From JANNNF01 sp963772935 (lineage in GTDB: Bacteria; Pseudomonadota; Alphaproteobacteria; Rhodobacterales; Rhodobacteraceae), in NCBI GenBank assembly GCA_963772935.1, contig CAVYZK010000007.1, forward strand, positions 372,001-436,000: a DNA stretch of 64,000 nucleotides, written 5' to 3'. The notes beneath the pieces were generated by a model, which made no database searches, was not told where the DNA came from, and saw nothing but the letters and a program-made list of their open reading frames with translations. Shown piece after piece: positions 51,272-59,401 of the stretch. A program made the position numbers and the translations under genes. Numbering within the stretch: the stretch's first letter is position 1; every line of letters begins with the position of its first letter.

Positions 51272-53091
51272 AACGACTGCCCCAGACCGATGTAAACCTG
51301 AACGCCGTCCCCTGTGGCCCCGCCGACCGGACCCGCGATATCCAGCCGGATCGGTCCTAGCCCCGTGTCATAGCGCAGGCCCAACCCGGCCCCGGCGTGC
51401 CAGCTCGACGTGGCCCCCGTGAACCCGTCAATCCCGATGCTGCCGATATCGGCAAAGGCCACCACGCCGATCTTTTCGGTCACGCGCACCCGCGCCTCGG
51501 CGGATGCCCCAAGATGATAAAGCCCACCGATCAGGAATTGTGGCCCGAACCCGCGCGTCACGTTGACGCCAAGCGATTTGTAAGGCTGCCCCCGCACCGT
51601 GCCCCCACCGCCTGAAAAGAACAGATCATCGCGCGGGGTTTCCAGCAAGGAGGTGCCAAAGATCGCGCCGCCCTGCACGCGGCCCGCCAGAACCACGCGG
51701 GCATCTGCGCCCAAGGCTTTGTAGGCGCGGCCATCAAACGTGGTGCGCAGACCGGACCCGGTGGTGCCAAACCCAAGGAAGGGCTTCACCTCGGCGTCGA
51801 TGTAGAAGCCTTTGGTGGCGTTGGTCACGCTGTCCCGCTTGTCCCATGTCACGCCGATCGGCAAGGACAGGTTCTGGGTTTCAAACGAGCCACCCGGATC
51901 CCGGCCCTTGGCGTAGGTAAAGGCGATGCCGACCCGGGCCGTCAGGGTTTCATTGAAGATATGGGTAAACCCCAGCCCGATCTCGCCAATGTTGGCGAAA
52001 TAGTCGATCTCATCTTCATGCGCGATCTTGAACTTGAAGGTTGCGGTGGTGTCGGGGGTCAGCGTGGCCGGGCGGTCGATGGTCACGCCAAGCGCATAGT
52101 CCATACCGCTGACTTTGGTGCCGATATTGGTGATGCTGGCATCCACCTTCAGCCGTTCGCCGCCGCCCAGCAGGTTGCGGTGCAGCCAGTACCCCGTCAG
52201 CGACAACCCGTCACTGCTGGCAACCTCGGCCCCAAGGCTGTAGCGGCGGGTTTTGGCCTCTACCACGGCAAGGTCAATGCCCAGCAGGTCGGGCGCGGTG
52301 ATCTGGTCGGCCTCGGTCAGCGCCACGGAGGCGAAAATCCCGGTGCGGCGCAGGCGGTTGGCGGCGCGGGTCAGTTCCAGCGGGCTGTAAATTTCGCCTT
52401 CTTTCAGGCCCGCAATCTTGCGGATACGGTTTTCGCGCATCCGTTCATATCCGGTGATGGTCAGGCGGCCAAAGCGCAGTCTGGGGCCGGGGGTCAGACC
52501 GATATCGGCGGCCAGTGTGTTGCGGGCATGGTCGGCGGTCACATCCTCACGGTTGGTGGCCGCCTTGGCATGGCCCTTGTCGCGCCAGCCGTCGATGCCT
52601 GCTGTCACCGCTTGGGCCACCACGCCGCTTTCGGCAATCTTGCCGGGGGCAAATTCAGGGGGCAGTTCGGTGTCAGCAGCCAAAGGGGCAACGCGGGCGG
52701 TGGAAAACGCAAACACCGGGCCGGGGTCCACCAGCACTTCGATCCGGCCAATGCGGGCGGGGGCGTCCAGCGGGGCAATACTTGCGGCCTCGCGCCCGTC
52801 GATCAGAATGCGGATCACGCCGGAATAATGCCCGCGCGCATACAGCGCCGCCAGAATACGGGCGTAATCGGCGCGCGCTGCGGCAAACAAATCTTGCGCA
52901 TCCGTCACGCCATCGGTTTGCTGACCGATCAGAAGTGACGCCCCACGCAGGTTTTTGGACAGTTTCTGGTCACCGCCTGCCACAGTGAAATCTATCGCGT
53001 CCAAGGCCATCGCCTGTGGCCCGGCAAGCATTGCGGCCATCACAAGGGCTGCAATCCAAGAGTGTTGTCGCGGATGCCGAAAACCTGTCAC
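51268..53091 (-). CDS. tamA: translocation and assembly module outer-membrane protein TamA
   Basis: A BamA-family protein of about 607 residues. A signal peptide (WIAALVMAAMLAGPQAMA) is followed by POTRA-like domains (IDFTVAGGDQKLSKNLRGASLL, RIGRIEVLVDPGPVF, RLRFGRLTITGYERMRENRIRKIAGLKEGEIYSP), then a 16-strand barrel with YSLGAEVASSDGLSLTGYWLHRNLLGGG and the lock motif GGGTVRGQPY. The final GDGVQVYIGLGQSF ends in the usual aromatic residue. The GTG start at 53091 follows GAGG. It is transcribed away from pqqA. Confidence 0.9.
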   Translation of the reverse strand: MTGFRHPRQHSWIAALVMAAMLAGPQAMALDAIDFTVAGGDQKLSKNLRGASLLIGQQTDGVTDAQDLFAAARADYARILAALYARGHYSGVIRILIDGREAASIAPLDAPARIGRIEVLVDPGPVFAFSTARVAPLAADTELPPEFAPGKIAESGVVAQAVTAGIDGWRDKGHAKAATNREDVTADHARNTLAADIGLTPGPRLRFGRLTITGYERMRENRIRKIAGLKEGEIYSPLELTRAANRLRRTGIFASVALTEADQITAPDLLGIDLAVVEAKTRRYSLGAEVASSDGLSLTGYWLHRNLLGGGERLKVDASITNIGTKVSGMDYALGVTIDRPATLTPDTTATFKFKIAHEDEIDYFANIGEIGLGFTHIFNETLTARVGIAFTYAKGRDPGGSFETQNLSLPIGVTWDKRDSVTNATKGFYIDAEVKPFLGFGTTGSGLRTTFDGRAYKALGADARVVLAGRVQGGAIFGTSLLETPRDDLFFSGGGGTVRGQPYKSLGVNVTRGFGPQFLIGGLYHLGASAEARVRVTEKIGVVAFADIGSIGIDGFTGATSSWHAGAGLGLRYDTGLGPIRLDIAGPVGGATGDGVQVYIGLGQSF

Positions 53092-53297
53092 ACCGGCCTC
53101 ATATATACCAATGATGGTAGTATCGCAGCTTGCCGACCCAAGGGCAATGAACCCGCCGCCTCTGCCACCATATTCTGTGCCGATGGGCGGGGGTTTGCTT
53201 GGTGGGACTAAGGTCCAATTCACGCCCCCCGGCTTGCGACATAACTTGTAACGTGCGAGATCCCTTTCGGATCCGCAAAAAGCGAAGGAGGACAACG
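53092..53297. promoter_or_regulatory. tamA-pqqA divergent intergenic region
   Basis: A 206-base spacer that should contain promoters for both tamA and the pqq operon. I could not identify a convincing operator or promoter by eye. The pqqA ribosome site GAAGGAGGACAACG is strong. Confidence 0.4.
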
Positions 53298-53399
53298 ATG
53301 GCTTGGACAAAACCGGTGCTGAAGCAGATTGCTTGCGGCATGGAGATCAACATGTACGGTCCGTCGGAAGACGACCGTCGCGATGACGATCTGGTCTGA
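53298..53399 (+). CDS. pqqA: PQQ precursor peptide PqqA
   Basis: A 33-residue ribosomally made precursor, starting MAWTKPVLKQIACGMEINMY. The two residues joined to form PQQ are in place: Glu16 and Tyr20 of the ExxxY motif. The C-terminal tail GPSEDDRRDDDLV is long and strongly acidic compared with the short tails of the classic 22-24 residue peptides. Its start has a strong AAGGAGG site. It is first of pqqABCDE. Confidence 0.95.
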   Translation: MAWTKPVLKQIACGMEINMYGPSEDDRRDDDLV

Positions 53400-53411
53400 T
53401 CACCCGCAAGG

Positions 53412-54302
53412 ATGATCGCCAGAACACTAGGTGCCGGCGCGGGCGGCGGGTTGCCGCAGTGGAACTGCGGTTGTTCGCTGTGTCGCGCCGCGCGCTCGGG
53501 GGTGATTGCGCCGATGACCCAATCCTCGCTTGCCGTGTCGGTGGATGGTGTGGCCTGGGCGTTGCTGAATGCCTCGCCCGATCTGCGGGCCCAACTGGCG
53601 GCAACGCCTGCGCTGCACCCAGCGGGTTTGCGTGGCAGCCCGGTGCAGGCCGTGGTGCTGACCAATGCGGATGTGGACCATGTGGCGGGCTTGCTGACCC
53701 TGCGTGAGAAAACGCCATTCCGGCTTTATGCCACCCCGGGCACCTTGGCCGTGCTGGCCGACAACCCGGTGTTCCGGGTGCTGGACCCCGCTTTGGTGAC
53801 GCAGCATGCTATCGTGCTGGATCAGCCGTTCCACCCGCTGCCGGGGTTGGAGGTGACGGCTTATGCCGTGCCGGGCAAGATCGCGCTGTATCTGGAATCG
53901 GGCACGCCTGACACCAAGGCCATGGGCGACCAGACCATCGGCCTGCGGCTGCAGTCGGATCGGGGTATTGTGCATTACCTGCCGGGCTGCGCCGACCTGC
54001 CGGATTGGTTGTGTGCAGACGCTTGGCTGAGGCCGATGTGCTGATGTTTGACGGGACCGTCTGGGCCGATGATGACATGCAGCGTACCGGCACCGGGGCA
54101 AAAACCGGCGCGCGGATGGGGCATCTGGCGATGTCTGGGGCGCAGGGGCAGTCTGGCGCGGCTGGCCGGGTTGAAGGCCCGCCGCATCTATACCCACATC
54201 AACAACACCAACCCGGCGCTGATGCCAGACAGTGCCGAACATGGCGCAATCCGGGCTGCCGGGTGGGAAATGGCCTTTGATGGAATGGAGGTGGCGCTAT
54301 GA
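53412..54302 (+). CDS. pqqB: PQQ biosynthesis protein PqqB, two apparent frameshifts
   Basis: A metallo-beta-lactamase-fold protein of about 296 residues, proposed as a hydroxylase or transport-related factor in PQQ formation. The first frame gives GAGAGGGLPQWNCGCSLCRAARSG, SSLAVSVDG and LTNADVDHVAGLLTLRE. A missing base near 54020 leads to the second frame RLAEADVLMFDGTVWADDDM and ARMGHLAMSGAQG. An extra G in a G-run near 54136 leads to SLARLAGLKARRIYTHINNTNPAL and AAGWEMAFDGMEV. All pieces are collinear with PqqB. It overlaps pqqC (ATGA). Confidence 0.85.
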
Positions 54303-55038
54303 CCGATCAATCCCTCAGCCGCCAGACGCTGGAGGCCCGCCTGCGCCAGATCGGGCCAGAGCGGTATCATGACAAGCACCCGTTTCATCACGGCTTCATT
54401 CCGGTCAATGCACGATGGACGAGGTGCAGGCCTGGGTTCTGAACCGCTGGTATTACCAATCCCGCATCCCGATGAAGGACGCGGCCTTCATGTCGCGCTG
54501 CACCGACCCGCATCTGCGCCGCATCTGGCGCAGCCGGATCGAGGATCACGACGGCGGCGAGGAGGAGGGCGGCGGCATCCGCCGTTGGCTGAAACTCGCC
54601 GAAGGCGTGGGGCTGGACCCCGATTATGTGGCGTCGGGTGTGGGCGTGATGCCCGCCGTGCGCTTTGCCGTGGATGCCTATATCCGCTTTGTTCGGGACG
54701 AACCGCTGATCGCGGCGATGGCCTCATCCCTGACCGAGATGTTCGCCCCGGCCATTCACACCAAGCGGATCGAAGGCTTGCTGGAACATTACGCCTTCGC
54801 CAATCCGGCGACGATTTCTTATTTCCAGCATCGCTTGGGCGAGGCCCCAAAGGATGTGGCCTTTACCCTGAACTGGGTGCTGGATCATGCCATAACCCGC
54901 GCTGACCAAGAGGCCGCCATCGCCGCGCTGACCTTCAAGACCGAAGTGCTGTGGGTGCAACTGGACGCGCTGTGGCATGGCTATGTTGCGGGCAACATTC
55001 CCCCCGGCGCGTGGCAACCGGGGCAGGGGCAGCTATGA
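54299..55038 (+). CDS. pqqC: pyrroloquinoline-quinone synthase PqqC, apparent frameshift
   Basis: A cofactor-free oxidase of about 246 residues that performs the last ring closure and eight-electron oxidation to PQQ. It starts MTDQSLSRQTLEARLRQIGPERYHDKHPFHH. A missing base near 54388-54390 (CACGG read for CACCGG) separates this from RLHSGQCTMDEVQAWVLNRWYYQSRIPMKDAAF. The rest is intact (EDHDGGEEEGGGIRRWLKLAEG, EMFAPAIHTKRIEGLLEHYAF, LWVQLDALWHGYV). It overlaps pqqB and pqqD. Confidence 0.88.
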
Positions 55039-55302
55039 CCCCGCTGTTGCCCCGTGGTGTGCGGCTGCATGACGACCGCGTGCGGGGCGTGCCGGTGCTG
55101 CTGGGGCCGGAACGTGCGGTCATTCTGGATGCCATCGGGCAGGCGATATTGAGCTGAGGTCGATGGGGTGCGCACGACGGCCGAAATCGTCTCTAACCTT
55201 GCGGAAAAGTATAACGCGCCTGCGCAGGAAATCGCGGCGGATGTGACGGCGTTCCTTGCTGATCTGCAATCGCAGCGCCTGCTGGACGACGCCGATGCGT
55301 GA
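55035..55302 (+). CDS. pqqD: PQQ biosynthesis peptide chaperone PqqD, apparent frameshift
   Basis: A peptide-binding chaperone of about 88 residues that presents PqqA to PqqE. The N-terminal part is MTPLLPRGVRLHDDRVRGVPVLLGPERAVILDAIGQAIL. An extra base near 55152-55154 produces a false TGA stop. Removing it gives SEVDGVRTTAEIVSNLAEKYNAPAQEIAADVTAFLADLQSQRLL, the usual winged-helix end. It starts within the pqqC stop (ATGA) and overlaps the start of pqqE. Confidence 0.85.
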
Positions 55303-56380
55303 CACCCCGCCGCCGATTGCCCTGCTGGCCGAACTGACCCACCGTTGCCCGCTGTCCTGCCCCTATTGTTCCAACCCGCTGGACCTGCTGGCGCGTGAGG
55401 CGGAACTTTCCACCGACGCATGGCTGCGGATTTTCGACGACGCGGCAGCTTTGGGCGTGTTGCAACTGCACCTGTCGGGCGGCGAGCCTGCCTCGCGCCG
55501 CGATCTGGAACTGCTGGTGAAGGGTGCGCGGGACGCGGGGCTTTATGTCAACCTCATCACCTCAGGAATCGGGCTGACCGAAGCCCGGCTGGACGCGCTG
55601 GAGGCCGCGGGGTTGGACCATGTGCAACTGTCCCTGCAAGGGGTGACGGCGGCGGTGGCCGACAAGATCGGCGGCTACAAGGGCGGCTTTGACCGCAAAC
55701 TGGTGATCGCCCGGTCGATCACGGCGCGCGGCCTGCCACTGACCCTGAACGCGGTGATGCACCGGCACAACATGGACGATCTGCCCGCCACCATCGCCTT
55801 CGCCGCCGAGCTGGGCGCGCGGCGGATAGAGGTGGCTTGTGTGCAATTCTACGGCTGGGCCACCCCCAACCGTGCGCATCTGCTGCCGACGCGGGAACAG
55901 GTGATCCACGCCAAGCGCACGGTGGAACAGGCGCGGAAAGACTGGCACGGCCGCATGGTGCTGGATTTCGTGCCGCCGGATTACTACGCCGATTTCCCCA
56001 AGGCATGTATGGGGGGCTGGGGGTCCATCGGCCTGAACATCGCGCCTGATGGCACGGTTTTGCCCTGCCACGCGGCGGCCACCATTCCCGGCCTGACGTT
56101 CCAGAATGCCACCACGACGCCGCTGCGTGATATCTGGTACGGCGGCCCCGCGTTCAACGCCTTTCGCGGCCACGACTGGATGCCCGACCCCTGCCGGTCC
56201 TGCGCCCGCCGCGACGTGGACCATGGCGGCTGCCGTTGCCAAGCCATGGCAATTGCAGGCGACCCAAACGCCACAGACCCCGTCTGCCGCCATTCCAGTG
56301 CCCGGCCTTTGGTGGACGCGATGCTGGCGGACCTGCCGACCGAGACGCTGGAGGCGACGGTGTTCACCTACCGCCGCTAA
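55295..56380 (+). CDS. pqqE: PqqA peptide cyclase PqqE (radical SAM)
   Basis: A 361-residue radical SAM enzyme that forms the Glu-Tyr carbon bond in PqqA. The [4Fe-4S]-SAM motif is CPLSCPYC (Cys18, Cys22, Cys25), followed by LHLSGGEPASRRDL. The SPASM domain with auxiliary clusters has CMGGWGSIGLNIAPDGTVLPCH, CRSCARRDVDHGGCRCQA and DPVC. The ATG at 55295 overlaps the end of pqqD. It is the last gene of the operon and is intact. Confidence 0.95.
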   Translation: MRDTPPPIALLAELTHRCPLSCPYCSNPLDLLAREAELSTDAWLRIFDDAAALGVLQLHLSGGEPASRRDLELLVKGARDAGLYVNLITSGIGLTEARLDALEAAGLDHVQLSLQGVTAAVADKIGGYKGGFDRKLVIARSITARGLPLTLNAVMHRHNMDDLPATIAFAAELGARRIEVACVQFYGWATPNRAHLLPTREQVIHAKRTVEQARKDWHGRMVLDFVPPDYYADFPKACMGGWGSIGLNIAPDGTVLPCHAAATIPGLTFQNATTTPLRDIWYGGPAFNAFRGHDWMPDPCRSCARRDVDHGGCRCQAMAIAGDPNATDPVCRHSSARPLVDAMLADLPTETLEATVFTYRR

Positions 56381-56466
56381 CACCGCTTGCATCACCGCCC
56401 CCTTCGGCCTATATGTCCCTCAACAGCGGCGTCGGGGTCCACACCTGATGCTACCGAAAGACACGG

Positions 56467-56487
56467 CGGGCCTGTGGGCCCGTTTTT
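56467..56487 (+). terminator. hairpin before rimP
   Basis: The stem CGGGCC (56467-56472) and GGCCCG (56477-56482) with a TGTG loop is followed by five Ts and lies 17 bases before rimP. It could terminate the pqq operon or act as a leader attenuator of the rimP-nusA-infB operon. Confidence 0.6.
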
Positions 56488-56503
56488 CATTTCTGGAACC
56501 AAT

Positions 56504-57109
56504 ATGTCCGACCTGATCGCCAAAACTGCCATTGACCGCCGGATCGCGGATATCATCAACCCCGTGATCGAGGGGCTGGGGTTCGAACTGGTGCGCATCC
56601 GTCTGATGGGTGGCAAGACGCGTATCCTGCAAATCATGGCTGACAGGCCAGAGGGCGGGATCGAAGTTGATGACTGCGCCACGATCTCTACCGCCGTTTC
56701 GGCGGTGATGGATGTGGAAGACCCGATTGAGGACAACTATGTGCTGGAGGTGTCTTCCCCCGGCATCGACCGCCCGCTGACCCGGTTGAAGGATTTCGAC
56801 ATGTGGGAAGGCTGGGAAGCCCGGATCGAGACGACCGAACTGATCGACGGGCGTCGCCGGTTCAAGGGCACGGTTGCGGGCACCGAAGGCGACGAAGTGC
56901 TGATCACCATTGAGGAAGCAGGCGAGCCTGTGACCATCGGGTTGAAGTTCGACTGGCTTTCGGATGCCAAGCTGATCCTGACCGATGATCTGATCGCCGA
57001 AATGCTGCGCCAGAAGAAGGCCAGCGGCAATTTCGACGAAGCCGCCTTTGACGAGATTGAAACATCCGAGGGGGACGAAGAAGAACCCCCCGAACCAACC
57101 AAACACTGA
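56504..57109 (+). CDS. rimP: ribosome maturation factor RimP
   Basis: A 201-residue protein for 30S maturation. DRRIADIINPVIEGLGFELVRIRLMGGKTRILQIM is the N-terminal alpha/beta domain; VLEVSSPGIDRPLTRLKDFDMWEG is the family signature joining the second SH3-like domain. The C-terminal tail is very acidic (DEIETSEGDEEEPPEPTKH). The ATG at 56504 is well placed after GGAACCAAT. It is first in rimP-nusA-ylxR-infB. Confidence 0.94.
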   Translation: MSDLIAKTAIDRRIADIINPVIEGLGFELVRIRLMGGKTRILQIMADRPEGGIEVDDCATISTAVSAVMDVEDPIEDNYVLEVSSPGIDRPLTRLKDFDMWEGWEARIETTELIDGRRRFKGTVAGTEGDEVLITIEEAGEPVTIGLKFDWLSDAKLILTDDLIAEMLRQKKASGNFDEAAFDEIETSEGDEEEPPEPTKH

Positions 57110-57122
57110 CGGGAGCGCCAAG

Positions 57123-58733
57123 ATGGCCATTACTTCTGCAAACCAGTTGGAACTTCTGCAAACCGCCGAGGCGGTCGCGCGGGAAAAGATGATCGACCCG
57201 GATCTGGTGATCCAGGCGATGGAAGAATCCCTCGCCCGTGCCGCCAAGTCGCGCTACGGCAGCGAATTGGACATCCGCGTCAATATCGACCGCAAGACCG
57301 GCCGCGCCACCTTTGCCCGTATCCGTACGGTGGTCGAGGATGAAGCGGTCGAGAATCACCATGCTCAACTGACCGTCAAGCAGGCCAAGTCGCATCTGGC
57401 CGATCCGCAGATCGGTGATGAAGTGGTGGACGAAGTTCCCCCCGTGGACTTGGGCCGAATCGCCGCGCAATCGGCCAAGCAGGTGATCTTGCAAAAGGTC
57501 CGTGAGGCCGAGCGTGACCGTCAGTATGAAGAATTCAAGGACCGCAAGGGCACGATCATCAACGGTCAGGTCAAGCGCGAGGAATACGGCAACGTCATCG
57601 TCGATATCGGCCGTGGCGAGGCGATCCTGCGCCGCAACGAAAAGATCGGCCGCGAGGCCTACCGCATCGGCGACCGCATCCGCGCCTACATCAAGGACGT
57701 GCGCCGCGAGGCCCGCGGCCCGCAGGTCTTCCTGTCGCGCACCGACCCGCAGTTCATGGCCGAACTGTTCAAGATGGAAGTGCCCGAAATCTACGACGGC
57801 ATCATCGAGATCAAGGCCGTGGCTCGTGACCCCGGTTCGCGCGCAAAGATTGCCGTGATCAGCTATGACAACTCGATTGACCCGGTCGGGGCCTGCGTCG
57901 GTATGCGCGGCAGCCGTGTGCAGGCCGTTGTCAACGAATTGCAGGGCGAAAAGATCGACATCATTCCGTGGAATCAGGATCAGGCGACCTTCCTTGTGAA
58001 CGCGTTGCAGCCGGCTGAAGTCAGCAAGGTTGTGATCGACGACGAGGCTGGCAAGATCGAAGTCGTGGTGCCGGATGAACAACTGTCGCTGGCCATTGGC
58101 CGTCGCGGTCAGAACGTGCGTCTGGCCAGCCAGCTGACCGGCCTCGATATCGACATCATGACCGAATCGGACGAATCGACCCGCCGTCAGGCCGAGTTTG
58201 CCGAGCGCACCAAGCTGTTCATGGACAACCTCGACATCGACGAGATGATGGCCCAACTGCTGGTCGCCGAAGGGTTCACCAACCTGGAGGAAGTGGCCTA
58301 CGTCGATCTGGACGAACTCTTGTCGATTGACGGCTTCGACGAAGGCACCGCAGGCGAATTGCAGGCCCGCGCCCGTGATTTCCTTGAGGCCGCGAACACC
58401 AAGGCGATGGAAAATGCCCGTGCCTTGGGTGTTGAGGATAGTCTGGTTGAATTTGAAGGCCTGACCCCCCAGATGCTGGAAGCACTGGCAAAGGACGGCA
58501 TCAAGACGCTGGAAGACTTCGCCACCTGTGCCGACTGGGAACTGGCGGGCGGCTGGACGACCGAAGGCGGGCAGCGCAAGAAAGACGAAGGCGTGTTGGA
58601 GAAGTTTGAGGTCAGCCTTGAGGAAGCCCAACATCTGGTGATGACGGCCCGCGTGATGCTGGGCTGGGTGGACCCGACCGAATTGCCCCAGGCAGAAGAC
58701 TCTGCCGATGAAGAAGAGGAGGCCGAGGTCTGA
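57123..58733 (+). CDS. nusA: transcription termination/antitermination protein NusA
   Basis: A 536-residue protein. The N-terminal RNAP-binding domain has LLQTAEAVAREKMIDPDLVIQAMEESLARAAKSRYG. An S1 domain follows (INGQVKREEYGNVIVDIGRGEAILRRNEKI), then two KH domains (DPVGACVGMRGSRVQAVVNELQGEKIDIIPW and LSLAIGRRGQNVRLASQLTG) and C-terminal acidic repeats with helix-hairpin-helix-like segments (LLSIDGFDEGTAGELQARA). It regulates pausing and termination. It starts 13 bases after rimP. Confidence 0.96.
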   Translation: MAITSANQLELLQTAEAVAREKMIDPDLVIQAMEESLARAAKSRYGSELDIRVNIDRKTGRATFARIRTVVEDEAVENHHAQLTVKQAKSHLADPQIGDEVVDEVPPVDLGRIAAQSAKQVILQKVREAERDRQYEEFKDRKGTIINGQVKREEYGNVIVDIGRGEAILRRNEKIGREAYRIGDRIRAYIKDVRREARGPQVFLSRTDPQFMAELFKMEVPEIYDGIIEIKAVARDPGSRAKIAVISYDNSIDPVGACVGMRGSRVQAVVNELQGEKIDIIPWNQDQATFLVNALQPAEVSKVVIDDEAGKIEVVVPDEQLSLAIGRRGQNVRLASQLTGLDIDIMTESDESTRRQAEFAERTKLFMDNLDIDEMMAQLLVAEGFTNLEEVAYVDLDELLSIDGFDEGTAGELQARARDFLEAANTKAMENARALGVEDSLVEFEGLTPQMLEALAKDGIKTLEDFATCADWELAGGWTTEGGQRKKDEGVLEKFEVSLEEAQHLVMTARVMLGWVDPTELPQAEDSADEEEEAEV

Positions 58734-58756
58734 TTTCAGACCTCGGATCCCAGACC

Positions 58757-59401
58757 GTGACACGCGGCGGCCGAGAAAAAGAGACGGACGAACCCGAACG
58801 CAAATGTATTGTGTCGGGGGAAAGCCAGCCCAAGTCCGGGCTGGTCAGGTTCGTTATTGGACCTGACGCTACAGTGGTGCCCGATGTTGCGGGCAAGCTG
58901 CCGGGCCGGGGGATTTATGTCTCGGCAGACAAGGACGCCATCGCCAAGGCGGTCAAGAAGGGCCTGTTTTCCCGTGCCGCACGCGAGCCGGTAAAGGCAG
59001 ACCCGGGCCTGCCCGATCTGGTGGAAGAACTGGTGCTGAAACGGACCATCGAGCTGATCTCGCTGGCACGCAAGGCAAGCCGCGCGGTGATGGGATACGA
59101 GAAGGTCAAGGATTGGCTGGCAAAGGGTCAGGCGCGTGTTCTGATTCAGTCCAGCGACGGGTCGGAACGCGGCAAAACCAAGCTGCGTGCCCCTGATGGC
59201 GATAACAGTTACATAAGCTGTCTGTCGGCAGGGGAAATGGGTTTGGCTTTCGGGCGCGAACGTGCCATACACGCCGCGCTTGCGGCTGGTGGACTCACGA
59301 CGCGTGTTGTAGAGGAAGCGGCAAGGCTTTCCGGGCTCCGTTACGGACCCGGGGGGCAGATGGGCGGCGAGACCGCCGAAAAGGATACGAAAGACGCATG
59401 A
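58757..59401 (+). CDS. YlxR/DUF448 RNA-binding protein fused to an L7Ae-like domain
   Basis: A 214-residue protein. The N-terminal DUF448/YlxR domain has RKCIVSGESQPKSGLVRFVIGPDATVVPDVAGKLPGRGIYV; the C-terminal part (KRTIELISLARKASRAVMGYEKVKDWLAKGQARVLIQSSDGS) resembles the L7Ae/L30e fold. This fused form is usual between nusA and infB in alphaproteobacteria. It starts with GTG at 58757. It overlaps infB by four bases. Confidence 0.88.
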   Translation: MTRGGREKETDEPERKCIVSGESQPKSGLVRFVIGPDATVVPDVAGKLPGRGIYVSADKDAIAKAVKKGLFSRAAREPVKADPGLPDLVEELVLKRTIELISLARKASRAVMGYEKVKDWLAKGQARVLIQSSDGSERGKTKLRAPDGDNSYISCLSAGEMGLAFGRERAIHAALAAGGLTTRVVEEAARLSGLRYGPGGQMGGETAEKDTKDA

